This document shows, one piece after another, positions 12,091-23,890 of a stretch of DNA of 64,000 nucleotides. How positions within the stretch are numbered: position 1 is the first letter of the stretch; each line of letters starts with the position of its first letter. This stretch comes from Klebsiella africana. GTDB taxonomy: Bacteria > Pseudomonadota > Gammaproteobacteria > Enterobacterales > Enterobacteriaceae. The stretch is from assembly GCF_020526085.1 (NCBI RefSeq), contig NZ_CP084874.1:1-64000 (forward strand), in the 5' to 3' direction. A program made the position numbers and the translations under genes. The notes under the pieces were generated by a model. That model saw only the letters and a list, made by a program, of their open reading frames with translations, was not told the origin of the DNA and searched no databases.

Positions 12091-12519
12091 ATGCGTAACT
12101 ACGATTTATCCCCCCTGCTGCGTCAATGGATCGGTTTTGACAAACTGGCCAGTGCCCTGCAAACCGCCGGTGAAAGCCAGAGCTTCCCGCCCTATAACAT
12201 CGAAAAAAGCGACGATAACCACTACCGCATTACCCTTGCGCTGGCCGGTTTCCGTCAGGAAGATCTGGATATTCAGCTGGAAGGTACCCGCCTGGTGGTG
12301 AAAGGCACGCCGCAGCAGCCGGAAAAAGAGACCACATGGCTGCACCAGGGGCTGGTGAGCCAGGCCTTCAGCCTGAGCTTCACCCTCGCCGACAACATGG
12401 AGGTCTCTGGCGCGACCTTCACCAACGGCCTGCTGCATATCGATCTGACCCGCAATGAGCCTGAGCAGATTGCCCCGCAGCGTATCGCCATCAGCGAACG
12501 ACCAGCGTTAAATAGCTAA
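12091..12519 (+). CDS. ibpB: Small heat-shock chaperone IbpB
   Basis: IbpB is the partner holdase of IbpA and makes IbpA-coated aggregates easier for the Hsp70 system to refold. The 142-residue protein shows the same N-terminal [16 protein letters not shown] signature as IbpA, an alpha-crystallin domain ([22 protein letters not shown] to GLLHIDLTR) and the C-terminal IAI motif in QRIAIS. A strong AAGGAG ribosome-binding site precedes the ATG. It is the second gene of the ibpAB operon, with its own structured leader and a terminator directly downstream. Confidence 0.98.
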   Translation: MRNYDLSPLLRQWIGFDKLASALQTAGESQSFPPYNIEKSDDNHYRITLALAGFRQEDLDIQLEGTRLVVKGTPQQPEKETTWLHQGLVSQAFSLSFTLADNMEVSGATFTNGLLHIDLTRNEPEQIAPQRIAISERPALNS

Positions 12520-12536
12520 TAAAGCAACCTGCTGAT

Positions 12537-12562
12537 AAAGCCCCGATTTTCGGGGCTTTTTT
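12537..12562 (+). terminator. Intrinsic terminator after ibpB
   Basis: AAAGCCCCGA-ttt-TCGGGGCTTTTTT is a classic GC stem with a T run; it ends the ibpAB operon. Confidence 0.95.
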
Positions 12563-12655
12563 GTGCGCGAGAGCGCAATAAACTTCCTTGCTGCAGCGGG
12601 TGTTTCAGTTTAAAAAACAATCATACTTTGGGACTCACTCAAACAAGCATACGTT

Positions 12656-12880
12656 ATGAACGAACAGCAGCCATTTGAAGCGATTAGAAAGAGCGATGAG
12701 GCGGGGCGGGAGTATTGGTCTGCCCGCAACCTTGGTCCCCTACTTGACTATAAAGAGTGGCGGAATTTTTATAAGGTCATTGCAAAAGCGATAATTTCAT
12801 GTGAGGCGAGTGGTCATCCCTCGGCAGACCATTTTGTTGAAACCAACAAAATGGTCGAAGTAGCGTATCTTACTCCATGA
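12656..12880 (+). pseudogene. Truncated DinD-like gene
   Basis: The 74-residue frame starts MNEQQPFEAIRKSDEAGREY and goes on through YWSARNLGPLLDYKEWRNF and CEASGHPSADHF. This matches the N-terminal BRO/DinD-type domain of the DNA-damage-inducible protein DinD (about 270 residues in E. coli). Similarity stops near MVEV, where DinD has MVKIGSNAKR, and a stop follows a few codons later. I see no CTGT-N8-ACAG LexA box before it, although dinD is an SOS gene in E. coli. The context between ibpB and yidE has no other genes. It is best read as a decaying remnant, though a short expressed protein is not excluded. Confidence 0.65.
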
Positions 12881-12964
12881 TTATTGTGCGCCAGGCGGCA
12901 TACAACCCGTCTGGCAGCGGTCATAATCCCTGTAGTTAATGGTGTTATTCACAGGGACGATACC

Positions 12965-14626
12965 ATGAGTGAGATAGCATTGACGGTCAGCGTGCTGGCG
13001 CTGGTGGCGGTGGTTGGGCTGTGGATCGGCAATGTCAAAATCCGCGGCGTCGGCTTTGGCATTGGCGGCGTCCTGTTTGGTGGGATAATTGTCGGCCACT
13101 TCGTGGATCAGGCGGGTGTCGCCCTCAGCAGCCCGATGCTGCATTTTATTCAGGAATTCGGCTTGATCCTGTTTGTCTACACCATCGGCATCCAGGTGGG
13201 GCCGGGCTTTTTCGCCTCACTGCGGGTCTCTGGCCTGCGGCTCAATCTGTTCGCTATCCTTATCGTTATCCTCGGCGGCCTGGTGACCGCGGTGCTGCAT
13301 AAGCTGTTCAATATTCCTCTCCCGGTGGTGCTCGGCATCTTCTCCGGCGCGGTGACCAACACGCCAGCGCTGGGGGCTGGGCAGCAAATCCTGCGCGATC
13401 TCGGGGTGCCGTTCGAAGTGGTCGATCAGATGGGGATGAGCTACGCGATGGCGTATCCGTTCGGCATCTGCGGCATTCTGCTGACCATGTGGCTGGTGCG
13501 CCTGTTTTTCCGCATCAATGTCGAGAAAGAGGCCCAGGGGTTTGAGGAGAGCAGCGGTAACGGCCATGCCCATTTGCACACTATCAACGTACGGGTGGAG
13601 AACCCCAACCTCAACCAGATGGCGATTCAGGATGTGCCGATGCTCAATAGCGACAATATCGTCTGTTCGCGGCTGAAGCGCGGCGAGCTGTTGATGGTGC
13701 CTGCGCCAGGCACCCTTATCCAGGCTGGCGACCTGCTGCACCTGGTGGGGCGACCTGAGGATCTGCACAATGCGCAGCTGGTGATCGGCCAGGAGGTGGC
13801 CACCTCGCTGTCGACACGCGGCACCGATCTGAAAGTTGAGCGGGTGGTGGTCACTAACGAAAAAGTGCTGGGGAAGAAAATACGCGATCTGCACGTCAAA
13901 CAGCGCTATGACGTGGTGATCTCCCGGCTTAATCGCGCAGGCGTCGAGCTGGTAGCCAGCAGCAGTGCCAGCCTGCAGTTTGGTGACATCCTCAACCTGG
14001 TCGGTCGTCCGGAGGCGATTGACGCCGTGGCTGCCGAGCTGGGTAACGCTCAGCAGAAGCTGCAGCAGGTTCAGATGCTGCCGGTGTTTATCGGTATCGG
14101 CCTCGGGGTACTGCTGGGGTCTATCCCGTTGTTTATTCCCGGCTTCCCTGCCGCATTGAAGCTGGGGCTGGCCGGTGGGCCGCTGATTATGGCGCTGATC
14201 CTCGGGCGTATCGGCAGTATCGGCAAGCTGTACTGGTTTATGCCGCCGAGCGCCAACCTGGCGCTGCGCGAGCTGGGGATCGTGCTGTTTCTGGCGGTGG
14301 TCGGGCTAAAATCGGGGGGCGACTTTGTCGCAACCCTGACCCAGGGTGATGGCCTGAGCTGGATCGCTTATGGCATTTTCATCACCGCCATTCCGCTGCT
14401 AACGGTAGGCATTCTTGCGCGCATGCTGGCGAAAATGAACTATCTGACGCTGTGCGGCATGCTGGCCGGCTCCATGACCGACCCGCCAGCGCTGGCCTTT
14501 GCCAACAACCTGCACGCTACCAGCGGCGCAGCCGCGCTCTCTTATGCCACCGTCTATCCGCTGGTGATGTTCCTGCGGATTATCACCCCGCAGCTACTCG
14601 CTGTGTTGTTTTGGGGGCTGAGCTAG
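12965..14626 (+). CDS. yidE: Putative transporter YidE (AspT/YbjL family)
   Basis: A 553-residue inner-membrane protein with the duplicated aspartate:alanine-exchanger layout. About five membrane helices come first (1-190), then two soluble RCK_C/TrkA-C domains (about 200-285 and 290-375), then a second block of helices (about 385-553). The [12 protein letters not shown] and [14 protein letters not shown] motifs in the two halves are the repeated signature. The substrate is unknown. The ATG at 12965 follows GGGACGATACC and gives the family start [16 protein letters not shown]. The 3' end overlaps the convergent yidP gene by 33 bp. Confidence 0.95.
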   Translation: MSEIALTVSVLALVAVVGLWIGNVKIRGVGFGIGGVLFGGIIVGHFVDQAGVALSSPMLHFIQEFGLILFVYTIGIQVGPGFFASLRVSGLRLNLFAILIVILGGLVTAVLHKLFNIPLPVVLGIFSGAVTNTPALGAGQQILRDLGVPFEVVDQMGMSYAMAYPFGICGILLTMWLVRLFFRINVEKEAQGFEESSGNGHAHLHTINVRVENPNLNQMAIQDVPMLNSDNIVCSRLKRGELLMVPAPGTLIQAGDLLHLVGRPEDLHNAQLVIGQEVATSLSTRGTDLKVERVVVTNEKVLGKKIRDLHVKQRYDVVISRLNRAGVELVASSSASLQFGDILNLVGRPEAIDAVAAELGNAQQKLQQVQMLPVFIGIGLGVLLGSIPLFIPGFPAALKLGLAGGPLIMALILGRIGSIGKLYWFMPPSANLALRELGIVLFLAVVGLKSGGDFVATLTQGDGLSWIAYGIFITAIPLLTVGILARMLAKMNYLTLCGMLAGSMTDPPALAFANNLHATSGAAALSYATVYPLVMFLRIITPQLLAVLFWGLS

Positions 14627-15340
14627 CGGGCTTTGTGCCTGGACGCGGCGCAGGTGGTAATCCACCTGATACTCGCTGGCGTTGCGAAACATGACGGAAT
14701 AATTAAGAAACTCGCCGCTGTCGCTGTAGGAAAGGGAGGTAATACGCAGCAGCGGCGTCTGCTCCGGGACGTTCATTGAGCGCGCCAGCTGCTTGTCCGC
14801 CAGCACCGGCGTCAGCGTTTCATAGTTCCCGCTGATGATGATCCCGCACTCCTTCTCAATATAATCAAATTTCGAACCCTCCAGATGGCTCAGCGACAGG
14901 TTGCGGAACAGCTTCACTGGCATATAGCTATCCTCCAGCATCAGCGGCTTGCCGTCGACGTAGCGCACCCGCCGTGAGAAGTAGATCCGTTCATCAATTT
15001 TAATCCGCAGCAGGCTGGCGATGGCCGGCGGGGCGGGCATCACCTCAAAGGCCAGCACCTGACTCACCACCTCTTTACCCTGCTTGCGCAGCACTTCCGC
15101 CAGACCGGTGAGATTACTGGTTTCGTGGTGGACATCTTTGCGCGCCACGTAAGTTCCCGAGCCGTGGCGACGCACAACCAATCCCCAGTCCACCAGCAGA
15201 TCGATAGCTTTGCGGATAGTCATGCGCGCCACTCCGAACTCTTCGGCCAGTTTTTTCTCTCCCGGCAGCGGGCTGCCGATGGCGAAGTCGGCGGAATTCA
15301 GCCGCAGCCGCAGGCGGTCAGCAATGGATTTGTAGATCAC
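14594..15340 (-). CDS. yidP: GntR/UTRA-family regulator YidP
   Basis: A 248-residue HutC-type GntR regulator. The winged helix-turn-helix covers about residues 3-70 ([37 protein letters not shown]) and the UTRA ligand-binding domain about 90-235. It is divergent from aglA. In E. coli the related yidP lies next to the glv alpha-glucoside genes, so it probably controls aglAB in response to a phosphorylated alpha-glucoside. That is an inference from position, not shown by the sequence. Its 3' end overlaps yidE on the other strand. Confidence 0.9.
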   Translation of the reverse strand: MIYKSIADRLRLRLNSADFAIGSPLPGEKKLAEEFGVARMTIRKAIDLLVDWGLVVRRHGSGTYVARKDVHHETSNLTGLAEVLRKQGKEVVSQVLAFEVMPAPPAIASLLRIKIDERIYFSRRVRYVDGKPLMLEDSYMPVKLFRNLSLSHLEGSKFDYIEKECGIIISGNYETLTPVLADKQLARSMNVPEQTPLLRITSLSYSDSGEFLNYSVMFRNASEYQVDYHLRRVQAQSPLAQPPKQHSE

Positions 15341-15638
15341 CAGTAGTCCTCTTGTACAGGAAAAGGAGATGTCGCTTTGTGCTCTTTTTTCTAAAAAAAT
15401 AGATTAATTACAATCGATTAAAACACATTTATTTAGTTAATTCCGTTGCCTGACTTATCGATGTCTAACTTTTGTTAACGAAGTAGACAACGTTGGCCAA
15501 ATTAAAACCATGAATGGGATCACGAATCGCAACGGCGCGGCATGTTGTTAGACGGGCAAATTTTTATTCTCCAGTGAGGCCGGTAATCAAGAAAAAGAAG
15601 GCCACTCACCCTACGAGTTGTTACATGAGGATTTCCCA
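15341..15638. promoter_or_regulatory. yidP-aglA control region
   Basis: This 298-bp divergent spacer is AT-rich around 15390-15440. It holds an inverted repeat TGTCTA (15462-15467) and TAGACA (15484-15489), 16 bp apart, and a further GTTAGAC at about 15547. These are candidate YidP operators, an inference from position. No ORF is convincing. Confidence 0.5.
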
Positions 15639-18580
<2,942 letters not shown>

Positions 18581-18592
18581 TCCCCGTTGTTG

Positions 18593-18622
18593 ACCGGCGC
18601 CCTGCGGGGCGCCGGTTCTTCT
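18593..18622 (+). terminator. Intrinsic terminator after aglB
   Basis: ACCGGCGCC-ctgcgg-GGCGCCGGT with a following TTCTTCT tract ends the aglAB operon. Confidence 0.85.
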
Positions 18623-18680
18623 CCCCGGTTCCTGATTTACGCTATGCTGAAGCCTGCTGCGCGATGAACAAGGAACTGTA

Positions 18681-19028
18681 ATGAAAATCTCCCGCCTCGG
18701 CGAAGCGCCGGATTACCGCTTTTCGCTGGCTAATGAACGCACCTTTCTGGCGTGGATCCGCACGGCGCTCGGTTTTCTCGCCGCCGGCGTCGGGCTTGAC
18801 CAGCTGGCGCCGGACTTTGCCACGCCGCTGATCCGTGAAATTCTCGCCCTGCTGCTGTGTCTCTTTGCCGGCGGCATGGCTATCTATGGCTATCTGCGCT
18901 GGCTGAACAATGAGAAGGCGATGCGCCTCAAGCAGGATCTCCCCTATACCCGGACGCTGCTGGTGATTAGCATCCTGCTGCTGGCGGTGGTGGTCGCGGT
19001 GATGCTGCTGGTGGTGTATGGCGGATAA
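18681..19028 (+). CDS. yidH: Inner-membrane protein YidH (DUF202)
   Basis: A 115-residue DUF202 membrane protein with the family signature FSLANERTFLAWIRTALGF near the N-terminus and three hydrophobic segments (about 28-48, 56-76, 92-112). Function is unknown. It is the first gene of yidH-yidG-yidF and overlaps yidG by 11 bp, so the three are one translational unit. In E. coli the sulfatase gene yidJ and its neighbours lie just upstream, but here the terminator of aglB comes first. Confidence 0.93.
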   Translation: MKISRLGEAPDYRFSLANERTFLAWIRTALGFLAAGVGLDQLAPDFATPLIREILALLLCLFAGGMAIYGYLRWLNNEKAMRLKQDLPYTRTLLVISILLLAVVVAVMLLVVYGG

Positions 19029-19380
19029 ACGCCGGGCACGGCGGGAAAGCGATCCCGGGCTTCAGCCAGAGCGCACCTCGCTGGCCTGGTTTCGCACCCT
19101 GTTGGGCTATGGCGCGCTGATGGCGCTGGCGATTAAGCACAGCTGGCACCGCGCCGGTCTGCCGTTCTGGCTGTCTGTCGGCGTGCTGGCCGTGGTGGCG
19201 GTGATCCTCTGGCGCTATACCCGCCGTCGTCATCTGATGAACGTCAACGATAGCGATTTTTTACAGCCGCAGGCGGTTCGTGACAAATTTTTGATCGCAC
19301 TCGCAGTACTTTCTCTGGCATTCCTGTTTGCTGTTACTCACCTTCAACTGATCGTTTTATTCATTAGGGATATGTCATGA
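19018..19380 (+). CDS. yidG: Inner-membrane protein YidG (DUF202)
   Basis: A 120-residue DUF202 protein and paralogue of its upstream neighbour. The signature PGLQPERTSLAWFRTLLGYG is followed by three membrane segments (about 30-47, 52-66, 93-113). The start at 19018 lies inside yidH, and the stop overlaps the yidF start (ATGA). Two adjacent paralogous small membrane proteins suggest a hetero-oligomer, which is an inference. No function is known. Confidence 0.93.
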   Translation: MADKRRARRESDPGLQPERTSLAWFRTLLGYGALMALAIKHSWHRAGLPFWLSVGVLAVVAVILWRYTRRRHLMNVNDSDFLQPQAVRDKFLIALAVLSLAFLFAVTHLQLIVLFIRDMS

Positions 19381-19877
19381 CAGGATGTCCGGCGAATTTG
19401 CCTCTCACTCATGCCCCCGGCCAGCAACATGACACTCCCTTTCAGGCTGTCGTTGTGGAGGCGCATCATTGCCATCAACCGCAGGCGTTCTATGCGCAAC
19501 TGTGTCAACAGGGCCTTACCGCTATCCATTTTATTCCGCAGCTGTCGGCCGGTGACGCCGCGCTTTGGGGAGAGTTTCTCTGTGCTGTCTTTCACCGCTG
19601 GGTGCGGGAAGATATTGGGCGCATCAATATTTTGCTGTTTAGTGAGACGCTGAGTGCCTGGTGCGGCGAGACGCAGCCGCAGCCGGGCGCGCCAGCGGCC
19701 AACAGCACCTGCTACGGCTGTTCGTGGCTGCGCCTGTGCCGCTGTGGCGAACAGGAAGACCCGCTGTGCGCGGGTTACCGGCAGTTCTACGATTTTAGCG
19801 GGCCTTATATGCGAGTGATGCGGGACTTGCGCCGACAGCAGCGGCCGCCAGAGGCGCTGATGCCGCTGCTGCGCTGA
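19377..19877 (+). CDS. yidF: YidF, SPASM-like remnant of a sulfatase-maturase-type protein
   Basis: The 166-residue product resembles E. coli YidF, which is related to the C-terminal part of anaerobic sulfatase-maturating enzymes. The Cys-rich block CYGCSWLRLCRCGEQEDPLC, followed by AGYRQFY, looks like a SPASM auxiliary iron-sulfur site. The radical-SAM core with its CX3CX2C motif is absent, so it cannot act as a maturase by itself. The sulfatase partner yidJ is not in the window. It is coupled to yidG by a 4-bp overlap and converges on dsdA three bases further on. Its role is unknown. Confidence 0.88.
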   Translation: MTGCPANLPLTHAPGQQHDTPFQAVVVEAHHCHQPQAFYAQLCQQGLTAIHFIPQLSAGDAALWGEFLCAVFHRWVREDIGRINILLFSETLSAWCGETQPQPGAPAANSTCYGCSWLRLCRCGEQEDPLCAGYRQFYDFSGPYMRVMRDLRRQQRPPEALMPLLR

Positions 19878-19880
19878 AGA

Positions 19881-21209
19881 TTAGCGCCCCTTCGCCAGAT
19901 ACTGCGCCATCTCTTCTTCCGGCACCATGCCGCCGCCAGTCGCCCACACCAGGTGGGTGGCCTGCTGCAGCTGTTGCTCACTCAGCCCCTGCAGCTGATG
20001 GTACGCTTTGCTGGCGCAGACGCGCTGCGGCCCGGCCATCCCGGCCAGCGCGGAGGGTTCAAGGCGGATATTTTCCGCTGTCGCCAGCCAGCCCAGCATG
20101 TCGTACATCGTCTGATCATCAAGGGTATACAGGCCATCGAGCAGGCGCTCCATCGCCCGACCAACGAACCCGGAAGCGCGGCCGACCGCCAGCCCATCGG
20201 CGGCGGTCAAATTATCAATGCCTAAATCCTGCACCGCAATCTGGTCGTGGAGCCCGGTATAAACGCCGAGCAGCATGCATGGTGAATGTGTCGGTTCGGC
20301 GAACAGGCAGTGAACATGGTCGCCGAAGGCCAGCTTCAGGCCAAATGCCACCCCGCCGGGGCCGCCGCCCACGCCGCACGGCAGATAGACGAACAGCGGA
20401 TGATCGGCATCGACCACGCGCCCAGCTTTGGCAAACTGCGCTTTCAGGCGCTCGCCGGCCACGGCATAGCCGAGGAACAGCGTGCGCGAGTTTTCATCGT
20501 CGATGAAAAAGCAGTTCGGATCGGATTCTGCTGCTTTGCGCCCCTGTTCGACCGCCACGCCGTAGTCCTCTTCATACTCAACGACCGTTACGCCGTGGTT
20601 GCGCAGTTTGGCTTTTTTCCACGCCCTGGCATCGGCGGACATATGCACCGTGACTTTAAAACCGATGCGCGCGCTCATGATGCCGATCGACATCCCGAGG
20701 TTGCCGGTGGAACCGACGGCGATGCTGAACTGGCTAAAGAACTGTTTAAACTCCGGCGTCAGCAATTTGCGATAATCGTCCGCAGTCGTCAGCAGCCCGG
20801 CTTCCAGCGCCAGCTTTTCCGCATGGGTCAGCACTTCATAAATCCCACCGCGCGCTTTGATTGAGCCGGAGATCGGCAGATGGCTGTCTTTTTTCAGCAG
20901 CAGTTCGCCGCTAATTGGCTGGTTGAATTTTTGCTCAAGGCGGTGCTTCATTGCCGGAATGGCAACCACTTCTGATTCGATAATCCCGCCGCTGGCGGCG
21001 GTTTCCGGGAAGGCTGCCGCCAGATAGGGCGCGAAGCGCTGAAGGCGGGCATGGGCGTCTTGCACATCGTCGGCGGTCAGACCGACGTAAGGCAACCCCT
21101 CCGCCAGGGTGGTGGTAGCCGGGTTAAACCAGGTGGTTTCTTTCAGGGCGATAAGATCCTGCACAAGCGGGAAGGTCGCGGTTAAGGTGGTCAGGTCAGC
21201 GTGTTTCAT
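19881..21209 (-). CDS. dsdA: D-serine dehydratase DsdA
   Basis: DsdA is a pyridoxal-phosphate enzyme that deaminates D-serine to pyruvate and ammonia, relieving toxicity and allowing growth on D-serine. The 442-residue protein has the Schiff-base lysine in SGSIKARGG (Lys118 with this start), the phosphate-binding [11 protein letters not shown] loop and the [14 protein letters not shown] region. ATG at 21209 is preferred over the adjacent in-frame ATG at 21212 because it gives E. coli numbering and better spacing to AGAG. It follows dsdX by 14-17 bases in one operon, under DsdC control by analogy with E. coli. Confidence 0.97.
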   Translation of the reverse strand: MKHADLTTLTATFPLVQDLIALKETTWFNPATTTLAEGLPYVGLTADDVQDAHARLQRFAPYLAAAFPETAASGGIIESEVVAIPAMKHRLEQKFNQPISGELLLKKDSHLPISGSIKARGGIYEVLTHAEKLALEAGLLTTADDYRKLLTPEFKQFFSQFSIAVGSTGNLGMSIGIMSARIGFKVTVHMSADARAWKKAKLRNHGVTVVEYEEDYGVAVEQGRKAAESDPNCFFIDDENSRTLFLGYAVAGERLKAQFAKAGRVVDADHPLFVYLPCGVGGGPGGVAFGLKLAFGDHVHCLFAEPTHSPCMLLGVYTGLHDQIAVQDLGIDNLTAADGLAVGRASGFVGRAMERLLDGLYTLDDQTMYDMLGWLATAENIRLEPSALAGMAGPQRVCASKAYHQLQGLSEQQLQQATHLVWATGGGMVPEEEMAQYLAKGR

Positions 21210-21226
21210 CATACGTCTCTTTGCGC

Positions 21227-22564
21227 TCAGATAATGAAAGAAAGCAGGAAGGTGGCGGCCAGTGCAAGTAGCGACGCGATAAAAGTCGCCGTCGTGTAGT
21301 ACTTGAACGTTTCACTGAGGCTCGCGCCGCAGTATTGTTTTACCAGCCAGAACAGGGAATCGGTGACGATCGTGCAGCCAATGGCGCCGGAACCGATGGC
21401 AATGGCGATGATCTCCGGACTGACGCCGGGATAGAGCGGCAGCATCGGGGCAACGATAGCGGTAGCGCCCATCATCGCCACGGTGGCGGAGCCGACGGCG
21501 GCGTGCAGGATAAGCGCCACCAGCCAGGCCAGCAAAATCGGGTGCATATCGAGGTTCGACAGGATCACCGCCAGGCTATCGGCCAGGCCGCTGGATTTCA
21601 AAATCGCGTTGAACGCGCCGCCGGCGCCGATAATCAGCAGGATATTGGCGATCGACCCAAAGCCGTTTTCGGTATGAGTCAGCAGGACGCTCATCCCCAT
21701 TTGCCGACGGATGCCGAGCATGTAATAGGCGACAAAGACGGCGATGAACATCGCGGTGATGGGGTTGCCGATAAATTCCAGCACCGTATACAGCGTGCTG
21801 CCTTTCGCCATATTCAGTTCGGCGACGGTTTTCACCAGCATCAGGCCAATCGGTAACAGCACGGTAAACAGCGTGGCGCCGAGCGACGGCAACGTCGATT
21901 CTTCGCGAACCTCGAGGTTGGAAAACTCGGCTGGCACTGGTTTAAACGGCAGGCGGTTGCCGAGCAGCCTGAGGAACAGCGGGCCGCCGACCAGCGAGGC
22001 GATCAGACCGACCAGCAGGCCATAGACGATAACCGTCCCGATATCTGCGCCCAGTTTATTCGCCACGAACAGCGCGGCCGGATGCGGCGGAACCACGCAG
22101 TGCACCGCCATCAGCGCAGTACACAGCGGAATAGCCAGCTTCAGCAGCGAGGTATTGGTTTTTTTGGCGATGGAGAACGCCAGCGGGATCAGCAGCACCA
22201 CCCCGACTTCGACAAACAGGGTAATGCCGCAGATCAGGCCGACCAGCACCATAATCACGTCCGCCGACAGCCAGCGGCAGCGCTGCAGCGTCAGGCCGAT
22301 GCGCTCCGCCGCGCCGGAGACCTCCATCATCTTGCCGAGAATGGTGCCGAGACCGATCACCGCCGCCAGGAAGCCCAGCGTGCCGCCGATCCCGCTCTCA
22401 ATGGCGTTGACCATCTCCAGCGGGCCCATCCCCATCATCGCCCCGACGAAAAAGCTCGCCAGCAGCAGCGCCAGAAATGGATGAAACTTCAGTTTGACGA
22501 TGGTTAATACAATTAACACGATGCTAATCAGCAGTGTGCTCACAACCCAAATTTGCGATTCCAT
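21227..22564 (-). CDS. dsdX: D-serine permease DsdX (GntP family)
   Basis: DsdX is an inner-membrane D-serine:proton symporter of the gluconate-permease family. It has 445 residues and about 12 hydrophobic segments, with family features such as [27 protein letters not shown] and [16 protein letters not shown]. The ATG at 22564 is chosen because a GAGGTGGGG ribosome-binding site precedes it and [20 protein letters not shown] matches E. coli; the frame stays open further upstream. It is transcribed with dsdA and diverges from dsdC. Confidence 0.96.
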   Translation of the reverse strand: MESQIWVVSTLLISIVLIVLTIVKLKFHPFLALLLASFFVGAMMGMGPLEMVNAIESGIGGTLGFLAAVIGLGTILGKMMEVSGAAERIGLTLQRCRWLSADVIMVLVGLICGITLFVEVGVVLLIPLAFSIAKKTNTSLLKLAIPLCTALMAVHCVVPPHPAALFVANKLGADIGTVIVYGLLVGLIASLVGGPLFLRLLGNRLPFKPVPAEFSNLEVREESTLPSLGATLFTVLLPIGLMLVKTVAELNMAKGSTLYTVLEFIGNPITAMFIAVFVAYYMLGIRRQMGMSVLLTHTENGFGSIANILLIIGAGGAFNAILKSSGLADSLAVILSNLDMHPILLAWLVALILHAAVGSATVAMMGATAIVAPMLPLYPGVSPEIIAIAIGSGAIGCTIVTDSLFWLVKQYCGASLSETFKYYTTATFIASLLALAATFLLSFII

Positions 22565-22789
22565 ACCCCACCTCGCCGTAAGTAACGTGTGGTTATTGAA
22601 CAGAAACTCGGCATGGGCTGACAAACGATATAAATGGCCTTTCAGGTGAACTAAATTGAATCAAAATGGTGATTTAGCTCTAAAAGTGACCTTTAAACTT
22701 GGTGTGGGTCAAATTTATTCATCCTTTAGCGGAAGTTCCGGCGTTATTTTTTTATCATCCTGACTCCCTTTTATCGCCAGGAGCATGCA
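22565..22789. promoter_or_regulatory. dsdX-dsdC divergent control region
   Basis: This 225-bp spacer must hold the dsdXA and dsdC promoters. It is AT-rich at 22640-22770, and partial dyads such as GGTGAACTAAATT with AATGGTGATTTAG (22644-22678) are candidates for DsdC binding. I cannot assign exact sites. Confidence 0.45.
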
Positions 22790-23713
22790 ATGGATGTACT
22801 AAACACCTTAGGTATCCGGTTGCTCAACGGCTGGCAGCTCTCCAGGCTGTCGACGTTTGAGGTGGCGGCGCGGCATGAGTCGTTCGCCCTTGCCGCCGAC
22901 GAGCTGGCGCTCACCCCAAGCGCGGTCAGTCACCGGATTAATCAGCTGGAAGAGGAGCTGGGGATCCAGCTCTTTGTCCGCTCGCACCGCAAAGTGGAGC
23001 TGACGCGCGAAGGGAAGCGCGTTTACTGGGCGCTGAAGTCGTCGCTGGATGGCCTGAATCAGGAGATCCTCGACATCAAAAACCAGGAGCTCTCCGGCAG
23101 TCTGACGGTTTACTCGCGGCCCTCAATCGCCCAGTGTTGGCTGGTGCCCGCGTTGGGGGATTTCAGCCGCCGCTATCCGGCCATCTCGCTGACTGTGCTG
23201 ACCGGCAACGATAACGTCAACCTGCAGCGGGCGGGTATCGATCTGGCAATCTATTTCGATGACGCGCCGTCGTCGCAACTCAGCCATCATTTTCTAATGG
23301 ATGAGGCGATCGTGCCGGTATGTACGCCGCAATACGCCCACCAGCTGCAGTTAACGTCAAATCCTGCCAATCTGCGCCACTGTACACTGCTTCACGATCG
23401 CCAGGCATGGAGCAATGATTCCGGCACCGATGAATGGTTCAGTTGGGCACAGCAATTTGGGATTGAATTGCCGCAATCGTCGGGCATTGGCTTCGATCGT
23501 TCTGACTTAGCGGTGATTGCGGCGATGAATCATGTCGGGGTAGCGATGGGGCGTAAACGGCTGGTGCAGAAGCGGTTAGAGAGCGGGGAGCTTATCGCGC
23601 CGTTCGGCGAGATGACGATGAAATGCCATCAGCATTATTACGTGACCACCCTGCCGGGCCGTCAATGGCCGAAAATCGACGCCTTTATCGAGTGGCTGCA
23701 CAGTCTGACATAG
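22790..23713 (+). CDS. dsdC: LysR-type activator DsdC
   Basis: DsdC is the LysR-family activator of D-serine catabolism. The 307-residue protein has an N-terminal winged helix-turn-helix (about 18-80: STFEVAARHESFALAADELALTPSAVSHRINQLEEELG) and an effector domain (about 105-305). A CAGGAG ribosome-binding site precedes the ATG. It is divergent from dsdXA, the usual layout for an LTTR that controls its neighbour and represses itself. REP-type repeats follow its stop. Confidence 0.95.
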   Translation: MDVLNTLGIRLLNGWQLSRLSTFEVAARHESFALAADELALTPSAVSHRINQLEEELGIQLFVRSHRKVELTREGKRVYWALKSSLDGLNQEILDIKNQELSGSLTVYSRPSIAQCWLVPALGDFSRRYPAISLTVLTGNDNVNLQRAGIDLAIYFDDAPSSQLSHHFLMDEAIVPVCTPQYAHQLQLTSNPANLRHCTLLHDRQAWSNDSGTDEWFSWAQQFGIELPQSSGIGFDRSDLAVIAAMNHVGVAMGRKRLVQKRLESGELIAPFGEMTMKCHQHYYVTTLPGRQWPKIDAFIEWLHSLT

Positions 23714-23724
23714 GGTAAAAGCCG

Positions 23725-23880
23725 CCACCCGGGGGTAGCCCGGATAAGGCGTAAGCCGCTATCCGGGGATTTCCCTGCTTGCGCTACGCTTAGCAGGGCT
23801 ACGGTTCTGCGCAACCCACTGCCGGAGGCCTTCATCAGAACGGTAGCCCGGATAAGGCCTCAGCCGCCATCCGGAGAACG
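23725..23880. repeat. BIME (three REP-type units) between dsdC and emrD
   Basis: Three hairpin units lie in tandem. They are CCCGGATA...TATCCGGG (23739-23767), CCCTGCT...AGCAGGG (23773-23797) and a further REP with CCCGGATAAGGC...GCCGCCATCCGG (about 23847-23876). Such BIMEs commonly sit between convergent genes, where they stabilise mRNA ends or bind gyrase. Confidence 0.8.
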
Positions 23881-23890
23881 ACCGCCGCGC

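Noticed and set aside
23725..23880. Possible CRISPR-like spaced repeats
   Set aside because: The repeats are palindromic REP units of unequal spacing without unique spacers or cas genes.
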